DNA from: a virus
Reading direction: 5' to 3' (one strand)
Length of the DNA: 23,234 nt
IMG/VR virus record: IMGVR_UViG_3300025684_000072
Span: 1-23,234 of that record
Shown: piece by piece, positions 15,151 through 21,020 of the stretch
Layout: the number at the start of each line of letters is the position of its first letter
Position numbering within the stretch: the first letter of the stretch is position 1
The notes under the pieces: generated by a model
Told to the model about the DNA's origin: nothing
Database searches by the model: none
What the model saw: only the letters and a program-made list of their open reading frames with translations
Program-made: the position numbers and the translations under genes

Positions 15151-15472
15151 TGATTTCTATTTTAAATCCTGCTGGCATACCATCAACTCCTGTAATTTCT
15201 TGCCGCTCAACATAACCTCGTTTTTTGCCTTTGGTCTTTAGATAAAATATGGTTGATGTGCTATTGCCGTCTTTGATTTGTTTGTGAAGCTGCGATTCGG
15301 CAAAATCCAAAGCAATATCAGAAATGCCTTCCACCTCGTTCTTGTATTCATCATCGGTAGTCATCCACAAGTAATGTGTGCTTCTTGCAATTCCGACCGA
15401 CTTACAAGCGGTTGTAACTACACCGAGAGATTTCTCAAGTGCTTCAATCATTGCTTTTTTATTTATGTCCAT
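15128..15472 (-). CDS. terS: Terminase small subunit
   Basis: The product is 114 aa. The N-terminal helix-turn-helix reads MIEALEKSLGVVTTACKSVG and IARSTHYLWMTTDDEYK, which is typical of phage TerS DNA-binding domains. It is followed by an oligomerisation helix (ALDFAESQLHKQIKDGN) and SIFYLKTKG-like text (STIFYLKTKGKKRGY). The subunit recognises the packaging site and presents DNA to TerL. The ATG is preceded by the A-rich leader AAATAAACAAAA right after a terminator, so the packaging genes start a new transcription unit. Confidence 0.9.
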   Translation of the reverse strand: MDINKKAMIEALEKSLGVVTTACKSVGIARSTHYLWMTTDDEYKNEVEGISDIALDFAESQLHKQIKDGNSTSTIFYLKTKGKKRGYVERQEITGVDGMPAGFKIEIIDTPSDQ

Positions 15473-15484
15473 TTTTGTTTATTT

Positions 15485-15517
15485 AAAAAAACCTGAGAAC
15501 TCTCAAACTCAGGTTTT
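15485..15517 (-). terminator. Terminator between accessory genes and terminase
   Basis: On the minus strand, AAAACCTGAG and CTCAGGTTTT form up to ten base pairs around a ten-base loop. The 3' arm merges into seven T residues (15485-15491). The plus-strand reading ends in TTTT only. It lies only about 13 bases before the TerS ATG, so the terminase genes may also be served by read-through or by a promoter I did not recognise. Confidence 0.8.
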
Positions 15518-15541
15518 GATTTAACGAGTATATAAAGAACG

Positions 15542-15814
15542 TTAGAGTTTTTGAAATCCGTATTTATTTTTTAACCTACCTGATAAACAGGCAGATACAT
15601 AACCTTGTGATTTACCTACGTAAAAACTTGCATCTATTACCGAATCGAAATGCATATTTAAAACAGAAGAGTACACTTTGATTTTTTCAAATGTTTTTGA
15701 TTTTTCAGGCTTGCCATTTGTTATTAATTTTAATTGACTTAAATAATAATCCTTATGCTTTGGATTATTTGTTTTATCAATCATTATTTGATAATATGTC
15801 TTTAACTTTTCCAT
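15542..15814 (-). CDS. NUMOD-like small DNA-binding protein without a nuclease domain
   Basis: The product is 90 aa from this ATG. A second ATG at 15784 would give 80 aa with an eight-base overlap to the methyltransferase and may be the true start. The C-terminal half reads VYSSVLNMHFDSVIDASFYV, GKSQGYVSACLSGRLKNKYG and FQKL, a pattern like the NUMOD1 or intron-encoded nuclease repeat that follows GIY-YIG or HNH catalytic parts. No catalytic motif is present. It could be a remnant of a mobile endonuclease or a small transcription regulator. It sits between the methyltransferase and a terminator. Confidence 0.55.
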   Translation of the reverse strand: MEKLKTYYQIMIDKTNNPKHKDYYLSQLKLITNGKPEKSKTFEKIKVYSSVLNMHFDSVIDASFYVGKSQGYVSACLSGRLKNKYGFQKL

Positions 15815-16946
15815 TTATCTTTATTTTTATTGTTGGTTCAAGTTTTTGCATTCGGTCAATTATTACTTGACAATACTTCGGGTCAAGCTCCATACCATAG
15901 CACTTTCGGTTGAGTTGGTGTGCTGCTACCATTGTAGAGCCGCTGCCGAGAAAAGCATCTAAAACAATATCGCCAACCTTTGATGAGTTTTCTATTGGCT
16001 TGCTGCACAATGGTATTGGTTTCATTGTAGGGTGTTCATCTGAACGTGATGGCCTTTCAATGTCCCAAACTGTTGTCTGCTTTCTATCTCCATACCAACT
16101 ATGCGAAGCTCCATCAAGCCAACCATAAATGCACGGCTCGTGTTTCCAATGATAGTCAGACCTTCCAAAGGTTGAGTTGTTTTTATTCCACACAATGTAG
16201 GATTTAAATAAAAACCCCGCATTTAAAAACTGCTGAATAAAGTTGTGAGTTTCAGATGATGCGTGCCAAACATATATTGCTCCTCCTTTTTTTAGAGCAG
16301 TAGATATTGTTGTGTAAACATCATACAAGAACTTCGGAAAGTCATCAAGTTTATCATTGGCAATTTTTTCACGCTTCTTGCTTCCGCCTTCATAGTTTAT
16401 ATTGTATGGGGGGTCGGTATGGCACATATCAGCCTTCTCACCATTCATCAGCCTTGCGACTGCATCGCTATCGGTAGAATCCCCACATAGCAGACGGTGT
16501 TGGCCTACCTCTATCAAGTCCCCCAATACGATGTCTGTGTGGATTTCGTTTGGTACTTCGTAGTCATCCTCCTCCGCTTCAAGTACGGGCGTATTGTCAA
16601 AGGGCAGTTCAAGACCCCAATCTTCCAACGACTCTCCATCCCATTCGTTTGCTAATATATCCCAGTCCCATTCACCAAAGCCTACGTTGTCTTTAATTAT
16701 AAATTCTTTCTTTTGCTCGTCTGTCAGTTTATCTGCCACCAGAACAGGCACATCTTTTAATCCAGCTTCCTTACAAGCTTTTAAACGCATATTGCCACCT
16801 AATACTATATTATTACTATCTACGACGATAGGGCGTAATTCTAGCATCTGTGGGAAATCTTTTATGGATTTCACCAATTGCTTAAACTTGTGGTCTTTGA
16901 TTACCCTTGGATTGTCGGGATTCTCTTTTATTAAATTAATGTCCAT
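15777..16946 (-). CDS. ParB-like N-terminal domain fused to beta-class DNA methyltransferase
   Basis: The product is 389 aa. Residues 1-90 are a ParB/Srx-like domain: ENPDNPRVIKDHKFKQLV and VLGGNMRLKA (49-57), as in many phage and plasmid ParB-methyltransferase fusions. The catalytic part has motif IV DPPY (178-181), a target recognition region with HWKHEPCIYGWLDGASHSW, the HPTMKP box (305-310) and the SAM-binding FLGSGS (332-337). The order IV then I marks the beta class, which methylates adenine N6 or cytosine N4. The enzyme could protect phage DNA from host restriction. No cognate restriction enzyme is visible nearby, so it is an orphan methyltransferase here. Confidence 0.88.
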   Translation of the reverse strand: MDINLIKENPDNPRVIKDHKFKQLVKSIKDFPQMLELRPIVVDSNNIVLGGNMRLKACKEAGLKDVPVLVADKLTDEQKKEFIIKDNVGFGEWDWDILANEWDGESLEDWGLELPFDNTPVLEAEEDDYEVPNEIHTDIVLGDLIEVGQHRLLCGDSTDSDAVARLMNGEKADMCHTDPPYNINYEGGSKKREKIANDKLDDFPKFLYDVYTTISTALKKGGAIYVWHASSETHNFIQQFLNAGFLFKSYIVWNKNNSTFGRSDYHWKHEPCIYGWLDGASHSWYGDRKQTTVWDIERPSRSDEHPTMKPIPLCSKPIENSSKVGDIVLDAFLGSGSTMVAAHQLNRKCYGMELDPKYCQVIIDRMQKLEPTIKIKINGKVKDILSNND

Positions 16947-17032
16947 AGTATTGTTATAAATGCTCCTATAAAACTTACTGACGTAAATAGTAATGCGTCT
17001 TGAATTTGTTTGTTGCTACGTCCTTGGTTCAT
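16931..17032 (-). CDS. Small single-pass membrane protein (33 aa)
   Basis: The ATG at 17032 overlaps the stop of the 60-aa gene by the usual ATGA, and the stop TAA at 16931-16933 overlaps the methyltransferase start by 16 bases. The protein starts MNQGRSNKQIQDALLFTSVS and continues FIGAFITILWTLI, a hydrophilic N-terminus followed by one TM helix. The coupling supports translation. No family is recognised. With the 31-aa and 44-aa ORFs it is one of three tiny membrane proteins in the window. Confidence 0.55.
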   Translation of the reverse strand: MNQGRSNKQIQDALLFTSVSFIGAFITILWTLI

Positions 17033-17211
17033 CCTTGTAAATTTAATTTCTTCATTATGTTTTGTGTGCCGTGCTTCCATCCTAATCCATAGCTATCATC
17101 TAATGCAATAGATTCTTTCTTTAATACTTCTTTAAGAATGGAGTGCCACGTTAGTTTGTCTTTGTCTGTGTTCCAAAGCCTATCAAATAGTTCTTCTACT
17201 GGTGTTTTCAT
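17029..17211 (-). CDS. Small hypothetical protein
   Basis: The product is 60 aa: MKTPVEELFDRLWNTDKDKL, TWHSILKEVLKKESIALDDS, YGLGWKHGTQNIMKKLNLQG. It is soluble, mostly helical and has no cysteines. It is preceded by an 86-base spacer with a direct repeat and inverted repeats, and it is coupled by ATGA to the 33-aa ORF. The function is unknown. An early regulatory role is conceivable from size and position only. Confidence 0.6.
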   Translation of the reverse strand: MKTPVEELFDRLWNTDKDKLTWHSILKEVLKKESIALDDSYGLGWKHGTQNIMKKLNLQG

Positions 17212-17220
17212 CTCTTTGGC

Positions 17221-17291
17221 GTTAATATTTCTTAATATTTGATAATCAAGATACTTTGACTATCATTCTTTATAGATAGCATACTTCTATC
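17221..17291 (-). promoter_or_regulatory. Repeat-rich spacer before the 60-aa gene
   Basis: The 86-base gap between genes holds TTAATATTT twice at a ten-base period (17221-17240). It also holds CTATC-GATAG-CTATC (17260-17264, 17275-17279, 17287-17291), which can fold into alternative small hairpins. I find no full TTTG/TAnnTTTG promoter. It could be an operator or an RNA leader; both are inference. Confidence 0.35.
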
Positions 17292-17297
17292 ATAGTC

Positions 17298-17627
17298 TTA
17301 CCCATAATATTCCATTGCGTGTCCTTCACTTAAAAGTGTTTTGTTTATATTCAATTCTCCGATTCTCAATACACCAAGACAACGTCCGTACTTATCCACG
17401 CCTATCGATTCTAATTCAAAATCAGCATATCGTAGTAATTGGCTTAATCGCTCTTTTGCGGCTAAACCTTTCTCTTTCTCTTCAAGGTCTTTGGTTCGTG
17501 TCTCAGGAGTGTCGATACCATATAGCCTTATGGTTACTTTCTTCCACGTTGAGAAGCCTAAGTCTACCATAGCTATAACAGTATCTCCGTCTACTATGCG
17601 TATAAGTGATGCGATGTAGTAGTACAT
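17298..17627 (-). CDS. Staphylococcal nuclease-like (SNase) thermonuclease
   Basis: The product is 109 aa. The SNase fold is clear from IRIVDGDTV (D13/D15), VTIRLYGIDTPETR (R34, D39, T40, E42), VDKYGRCLGVLRIG (R82) and LLSEGHAMEYYG at the end. These are the equivalents of the calcium- and phosphate-binding residues of Staphylococcus nuclease, so activity is expected. There is no signal peptide, so it acts inside the cell, possibly on host DNA or RNA. Its ATG overlaps the stop of the lipoprotein gene (TAATG). It is shorter than secreted thermonucleases but covers the core. Confidence 0.85.
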   Translation of the reverse strand: MYYYIASLIRIVDGDTVIAMVDLGFSTWKKVTIRLYGIDTPETRTKDLEEKEKGLAAKERLSQLLRYADFELESIGVDKYGRCLGVLRIGELNINKTLLSEGHAMEYYG

Positions 17628-17848
17628 TAATCACAAATTACTGTGGTCTTGATTACATCAAAACTGCCATCTTCGTACCAAATAGTCTTGGTGTAGTTCT
17701 TGTATTGCTCTGGTCCATTCCAGCTACTTGAGTTTATTAGAACCCATTTGGCACCTTCTTTCTTGTACACCTTCTGTTTGCAAGTGATTTCTTCTTTGCT
17801 GCAACCAAGTGTTGCTACTGCTACTAATAATAATGCTACTTTTTTCAT
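17627..17848 (-). CDS. Small lipoprotein
   Basis: Starting at ATG 17848, the protein is 73 aa and opens MKKVALLLVAVATLGCSKEE, a clean lipoprotein signal with the lipobox TLGC. An in-frame ATG at 17878 adds ten residues (MFIQKLNIYK) before the signal and is less likely. The mature part has CKQKVYKKEGAKWVLINSSS and ends KTTVICD, with two further cysteines that could pair. It would sit in the outer or inner membrane facing the periplasm. A role in superinfection exclusion or surface alteration is plausible but not shown. It is followed by the nuclease gene in a TAATG overlap. Confidence 0.7.
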   Translation of the reverse strand: MKKVALLLVAVATLGCSKEEITCKQKVYKKEGAKWVLINSSSWNGPEQYKNYTKTIWYEDGSFDVIKTTVICD

Positions 17849-17901
17849 TTTATATATATTTAGTTTTTGGATAAACATTATTTTTTATTTCATAAAAGAT
17901 G

Positions 17902-18036
17902 TTAGCAAGCAAGCTGGCATACGTACTTCGATTGAATCCATTTCAATAATTTAATGATTACTACTAACGCTATAGTACTAAACCATATTATCCTGAACCA
18001 CTTGTTCACCCATCTGTTCCAGTCGTTGCTCGTCAT
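17902..18036 (-). CDS. Out-of-frame overlapping small membrane protein (44 aa)
   Basis: In a different frame, an ATG at 18036 inside the 3' end of the DnaA-like gene opens a 44-codon ORF that runs to TAA at 17902-17904. It reads MTSNDWNRWVNKWFRIIWFS, TIALVVIIKLLKWIQSKYVC, QLAC: a Trp-rich amphipathic segment, one TM helix and a Lys/Trp end with two cysteines. The hydrophobic helix directly after the upstream stop and the ORF's length suggest that it is real. Overlap without a start-stop junction is less common in this window, so confidence is moderate. A holin-like or membrane-depolarising role is only a guess. Confidence 0.5.
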   Translation of the reverse strand: MTSNDWNRWVNKWFRIIWFSTIALVVIIKLLKWIQSKYVCQLAC

Positions 18037-18436
18037 CGTATATAGCCTTTATGTATTCGTGTGCCACTCCAGCCGCTTCGTCGCTCATTTGGTTAAGCAT
18101 ATAAATAGCCTTTGTTTTCTTTGAATCTTTGCCCACAGCATCGGTGTCGATAGCGTGATAGATGTTTCGCATACGTGGAGAGAAACGGAGATAGTTCTCA
18201 AAGTTTTTAACCGAATGAATGATGGTAGAATGGTCGCTAGACTTGCCATTTATCTTTTGAAACTTCGCTATATCGTTAAACGGATACAAGAACACCTGTC
18301 GTGCGATAAAATTAAATACCGCTCGTGCTTCTGTATAATCACGTTGTCTTGAGTTTTTAAATATGTCAAGACTGGCGTTCTTGTTTACCTGTCGGGCTAA
18401 CCATTTCAATTTCCAAAATTCCTCTCCTCCTCTCAT
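17978..18436 (-). CDS. Stand-alone DnaA domain IV-like DNA-binding protein
   Basis: The product is 152 aa. The central part reads NSRQRDYTEARAVFNFIARQ, VFLYPFNDIAKFQKINGKSS and DHSTIIHSVKN (68-78). This mirrors the DnaA domain IV helix-turn-helix and its signature DHSTV/I that contacts the DnaA box. There is no AAA+ domain, since the protein is only 152 aa and has no Walker motif. It may mark a phage origin or compete with host DnaA for its boxes. It is coupled by ATGA to the upstream nuclease gene and contains the start of the 44-aa ORF. Confidence 0.75.
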   Translation of the reverse strand: MRGGEEFWKLKWLARQVNKNASLDIFKNSRQRDYTEARAVFNFIARQVFLYPFNDIAKFQKINGKSSDHSTIIHSVKNFENYLRFSPRMRNIYHAIDTDAVGKDSKKTKAIYMLNQMSDEAAGVAHEYIKAIYDDEQRLEQMGEQVVQDNMV

Positions 18437-19185
18437 AAAGTGTCTTCTATATAGTAATCATCTAAACTCATTCCCTGTTCAAAGAACATTTGGTATCTCT
18501 CTATCCCTTCTCGCGTCTTAGCCTGTCCAGCAAGGTAAAACTCCTCACTAACGTGAAACACACCGATATCCAATGAACCTTTGTCTAACACCAAGAACGT
18601 AAAATCCTCATACGACATTCCGAATATCTCGCAGTAAATGTAAACTTGGACGTCATACCCATAACGCTTTGCCGAGAATGGGAAACTCTTAATGTCCGAT
18701 GTGGTTTTTAAATCAACAATTCTATTCGGTGCTATGATGTCTGCCTTACCTCTAAATGGATAGCCATCTATCTCTCCGACTGTTGGTTGCTCGAATGCCG
18801 CTCCGGCAAGATAGCTAACCGCAGTTTGGTTCTTTAGAAACGCATCAGCCATACGTTCTGATTCGTTCTTCTCTTTAATGGTAAATACCCTACCGTGTGC
18901 TTCTTTAGCTTCCTTATAAAGCTTTGTATTCTTTGATTGCACATCCACAAAGATTTGCTGGTCGAAAATTTCAGGTTGCAAGATAGCTGTGTGAAACAAC
19001 CATCCGGAACGAAATGCTTCGGAATCTTCCTGTCCGTACTTCATCACGTACGCAAACGTCTTGGGAGAATCTAAAAGTAATTTAATAGCACTACTTGATA
19101 GTGCCATCTTCGACAAGTCCCCGTAGTAGAACTCATCATCGTTCAGGTAGTCTGCGTAGTCGTTAGATAGTGTTTGCAGTTTCAT
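18433..19185 (-). CDS. PD-(D/E)XK exonuclease, RecE/Cas4/YqaJ-like
   Basis: The product is 250 aa. Features are LSSSAIKLLLDSPKTFAYVM (29-48), SGWLFHTAIL with His65, FEQPTVGEIDGYPFRGKADI with Glu132 and Asp149, IVDLKTTSD with D158 and K160 (the D-x-K of PD-(D/E)XK), and YDVQVYIYCEIFG with the downstream Q-x-x-x-Y motif. This set is typical of RecE C-terminal/DUF3799 exonucleases used in phage recombination, and of Cas4-like nucleases. It would make single-strand ends for strand annealing. No annealing protein of the Bet or RecT type was seen within the window; it may lie beyond the upstream edge. Confidence 0.82.
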   Translation of the reverse strand: MKLQTLSNDYADYLNDDEFYYGDLSKMALSSSAIKLLLDSPKTFAYVMKYGQEDSEAFRSGWLFHTAILQPEIFDQQIFVDVQSKNTKLYKEAKEAHGRVFTIKEKNESERMADAFLKNQTAVSYLAGAAFEQPTVGEIDGYPFRGKADIIAPNRIVDLKTTSDIKSFPFSAKRYGYDVQVYIYCEIFGMSYEDFTFLVLDKGSLDIGVFHVSEEFYLAGQAKTREGIERYQMFFEQGMSLDDYYIEDTL

Positions 19186-19394
19186 TTGTTGAAGAGTTTA
19201 AACATTGCTGACACATCACCACCACATCCATACCAAGCTGATAGACTCGCTACATCTTGAAGGGTTAAATCAAATATAAAATGTTTACTTCTCAACGTTT
19301 CTTGAAGGCTCGCAACACCCAATGGATATTGATTAATACCGTCTGTAAGCACCTGCCTTTGTTCTTCTGTTAATTGCTCGTAAAGTGTTTTCAT
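19182..19394 (-). CDS. Small hypothetical protein at operon start
   Basis: The product is 70 aa, starting MKTLYEQLTEEQRQVLTDGI. It then reads SKHFIFDLTLQDVASLSAWY and GCGGDVSAMFKLFNK. It is helical with no TM. It is the first gene after promoter P2 (19417-19448) and is linked by ATGA to the exonuclease gene, so it may be a partner or inhibitor of that nuclease (inference). The family is not recognised. Confidence 0.65.
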   Translation of the reverse strand: MKTLYEQLTEEQRQVLTDGINQYPLGVASLQETLRSKHFIFDLTLQDVASLSAWYGCGGDVSAMFKLFNK

Positions 19395-19416
19395 CTGTTG
19401 TTTTTAAAAGTTTCAG

Positions 19417-19448
19417 CTAAAGTAATAAACAAATGTTAATTAAACAAA
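19417..19448 (-). promoter_or_regulatory. Bacteroidota-type promoter P2 before the replication/recombination operon
   Basis: On the minus strand, TTTG (19445-19448), 20 bases, then TACTTTAG (19417-19424) matches the -33/-7 consensus with one mismatch in the -7 box. The 17 bases TTAACATTTGTTTATTA, just before the -7 box, are identical in P1. TGAAAC and TTTAAAAACAAC follow in both before the ATG. The promoter overlaps the end of the DUF2279-like gene. Confidence 0.75.
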
Positions 19449-19825
19449 TTAATTTTAACCTTTCTTTCCTTTCGTTTGGTAACGGCATCTCTTAAAATAT
19501 TAATGGTTATGCTTCCAATGATAGTGTAGGCAAGGTCTTTGTTGTCGAATCCCGTTCTATTCCTGTCGTATGTTTCTTTGGCTATACCTGCTATCGTTCC
19601 AGCAGCAATCGAATATAGAACTGCATTCTCGTCCTTCTTAGTTAGCTCGTATGTTAGCCCGCTAATGGCAGAACCAGCAGTAAAGTGTAATATCTTATCC
19701 GTTTGTCCAAATCCCAAATTTCCTATTAAAAAAGTGAACGCAATAACTTTCTTAATATTTGTGGGATAGTAGGCACCAGTAAGAATAGAGCGATAATTCC
19801 TGATAAGATGAGTATAGGCTTCCAA
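19436..19825 (-). CDS. YfiM/DUF2279-like periplasmic protein with no ATG start
   Basis: The longest reading starts at TTG 19825 (129 aa), but no ATG is in frame before the conserved region. The segment after residue 41, TDKILHFTAGSAISGLTYEL and TIAGIAKETYDRNRTGFDNK, matches YfiM/DUF2279 (DKxxHFxAG, GxxKExYD). Just before it lies an ordinary signal peptide, IKKVIAFTFLIGNLGFGQ, which would start at the ATT codon 19756-19754 and give 106 aa. The ORF overlaps the upstream spanin-like gene by up to 100 bases in another frame. A rare ATT or TTG start is most likely. It sits between spanin-like and operon P2, consistent with a cell-envelope or lysis role. Confidence 0.65.
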   Translation of the reverse strand: MEAYTHLIRNYRSILTGAYYPTNIKKVIAFTFLIGNLGFGQTDKILHFTAGSAISGLTYELTKKDENAVLYSIAAGTIAGIAKETYDRNRTGFDNKDLAYTIIGSITINILRDAVTKRKERKVKINLFN

Positions 19826-20175
19826 GATATTTTAGTTTTGATAATCTTTTCTTGTTCACTAATTAGTGTACTTTTCTGTTGTATGGTTTCCTTTAGACTT
19901 GAAATAATTCGTTCTTTCTGCCGTACATCGAATGTTAGCTGGTTGTCTTTAATCTCAACGATGATAGTATCGGTATCTCTTACGTAGATTCGTTTAAACT
20001 CCGTAGCAATCGAATCCTTACAAATTTCAGGCACTATCATCACGTCATTGAGTAGTGGTGCTTTGATTTGCTCGGTTCTCACAAATAGCGAATCGCTTTG
20101 CTTCACTTCTAAAGTGTGATAGGTCTTCTTTCCACAAGAAGCTAAAAGGATGGATAATAATAGTATTGCTCTCAT
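19726..20175 (-). CDS. Unimolecular spanin candidate (lipoprotein with C-terminal TM)
   Basis: The product is 149 aa. It starts MRAILLLSILLASC with a lipobox LASC (Cys14) for lipid attachment. A periplasmic region follows: beta-like segments (AFKRIYVRDTDTIIVEI-type text at 58-75), then a coiled-coil-like helix from about 84 to 115 (RQKERIISSLKETIQQKSTL). Near the C-terminus a TM helix ILILSGIIALFLLVP (121-135) is followed by a basic tail RKLLRSLF. An outer-membrane lipid anchor plus an inner-membrane helix is the hallmark of u-spanins, which fuse the two membranes at lysis. The ATG overlaps the stop of the preceding gene by ATGA. No endolysin or classical holin was found beside it. Confidence 0.65.
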   Translation of the reverse strand: MRAILLLSILLASCGKKTYHTLEVKQSDSLFVRTEQIKAPLLNDVMIVPEICKDSIATEFKRIYVRDTDTIIVEIKDNQLTFDVRQKERIISSLKETIQQKSTLISEQEKIIKTKISWKPILILSGIIALFLLVPTIPQILRKLLRSLF

Positions 20176-21020
20176 AGTCCGCAGTAACCAGAATCACATT
20201 CGTTAAATTCTTCATCAAATAGTTCTATCTGTGATTTCCATTTGATTATGTCTTCATATTTTACGTCAGAACGAAAAGTACTTTTTGATTCAATTTCTCT
20301 GTCTGCAAACCATTGCATTTTAGTTGGATGTTTATCACTCATCTTTTTAAGCAACAAAGGACTTCTCCACCAGCAACCAACGCAATTATTCATATACGCA
20401 AATCTTACGGGCTTACCTTTCCAAAACTCCTCTACATTGTCCTTGTAAATGTTAGCGTCTATTAACGGAAATGATGGCTTACAGTACTCGATAGTCTTCC
20501 ATACATTCCTATCGTTCTTTCTGCCTATCACTATTTTAACCTCAACCATTCCATTCTCGTTGGTCTTCTCAAGCATTCGTGTGGCGCGATTAGTTTCGTT
20601 TGCTCTGTAACCAAATCTCATCTCAACATCATCATCTATTCCGTACCTCCATTCTGCTATTGGAATGGTCTTCATATCTGTTGTGCAATATCTAGTAACT
20701 TTGTTGGGTAAATAATACCCCCCATTCTTCATCTTGTAAGACTTTATAGTATCATCAAAGGTCTTACCTGACAACCAAGTAATCTTGCGACCAATGAATT
20801 GCTCTAAGTCAAGCATAGTGTAAATGATAGTATCATCTTCAAGTGTGCCTATGAATGGCTTCTGAATCCTGTCTTCTACTTCTTGTCTTAGTTTCTTATC
20901 TGGGAACATACAATTCTTGTCGTCTGTTCTTACCAGAGCAAATACGTCATAATCTGCTGGATAGTTAGCCGCTATGTAGCTACTGGTTTTTCCTCCTGAA
21001 AGCGAATTTACTGTTTTCAT
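20172..21020 (-). CDS. PAPS-reductase/CysH-like ATP pyrophosphatase domain protein
   Basis: The best start is ATG 21020, one base overlapping the phosphoesterase stop (TGATG); a TTG three bases upstream is unlikely. The 282-aa protein opens with a PP-loop LSGGKTS (7-13). It has KVTRYCTTDMKTIPIAEWR (Cys112), then PSFPLIDANIYKDNVEEFW, NNCVGCWWRSP (Cys213 and Cys216) and a C-terminal CDSGYCGL (Cys275, Cys280). These match the phage 'phosphoadenosine phosphosulfate reductase family' proteins: an ATP pyrophosphatase core with a possible Fe-S or zinc site. The substrate is unknown; sulfur transfer or nucleotide modification are options. It is not a complete sulfate assimilation gene set. Confidence 0.8.
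   Translation of the reverse strand: MKTVNSLSGGKTSSYIAANYPADYDVFALVRTDDKNCMFPDKKLRQEVEDRIQKPFIGTLEDDTIIYTMLDLEQFIGRKITWLSGKTFDDTIKSYKMKNGGYYLPNKVTRYCTTDMKTIPIAEWRYGIDDDVEMRFGYRANETNRATRMLEKTNENGMVEVKIVIGRKNDRNVWKTIEYCKPSFPLIDANIYKDNVEEFWKGKPVRFAYMNNCVGCWWRSPLLLKKMSDKHPTKMQWFADREIESKSTFRSDVKYEDIIKWKSQIELFDEEFNECDSGYCGL

Noticed and set aside
17627-17878. Longer start (83 aa) for the small lipoprotein
   Set aside because: The extra ten residues precede a complete lipoprotein signal peptide; ATG 17848 gives a normal signal.
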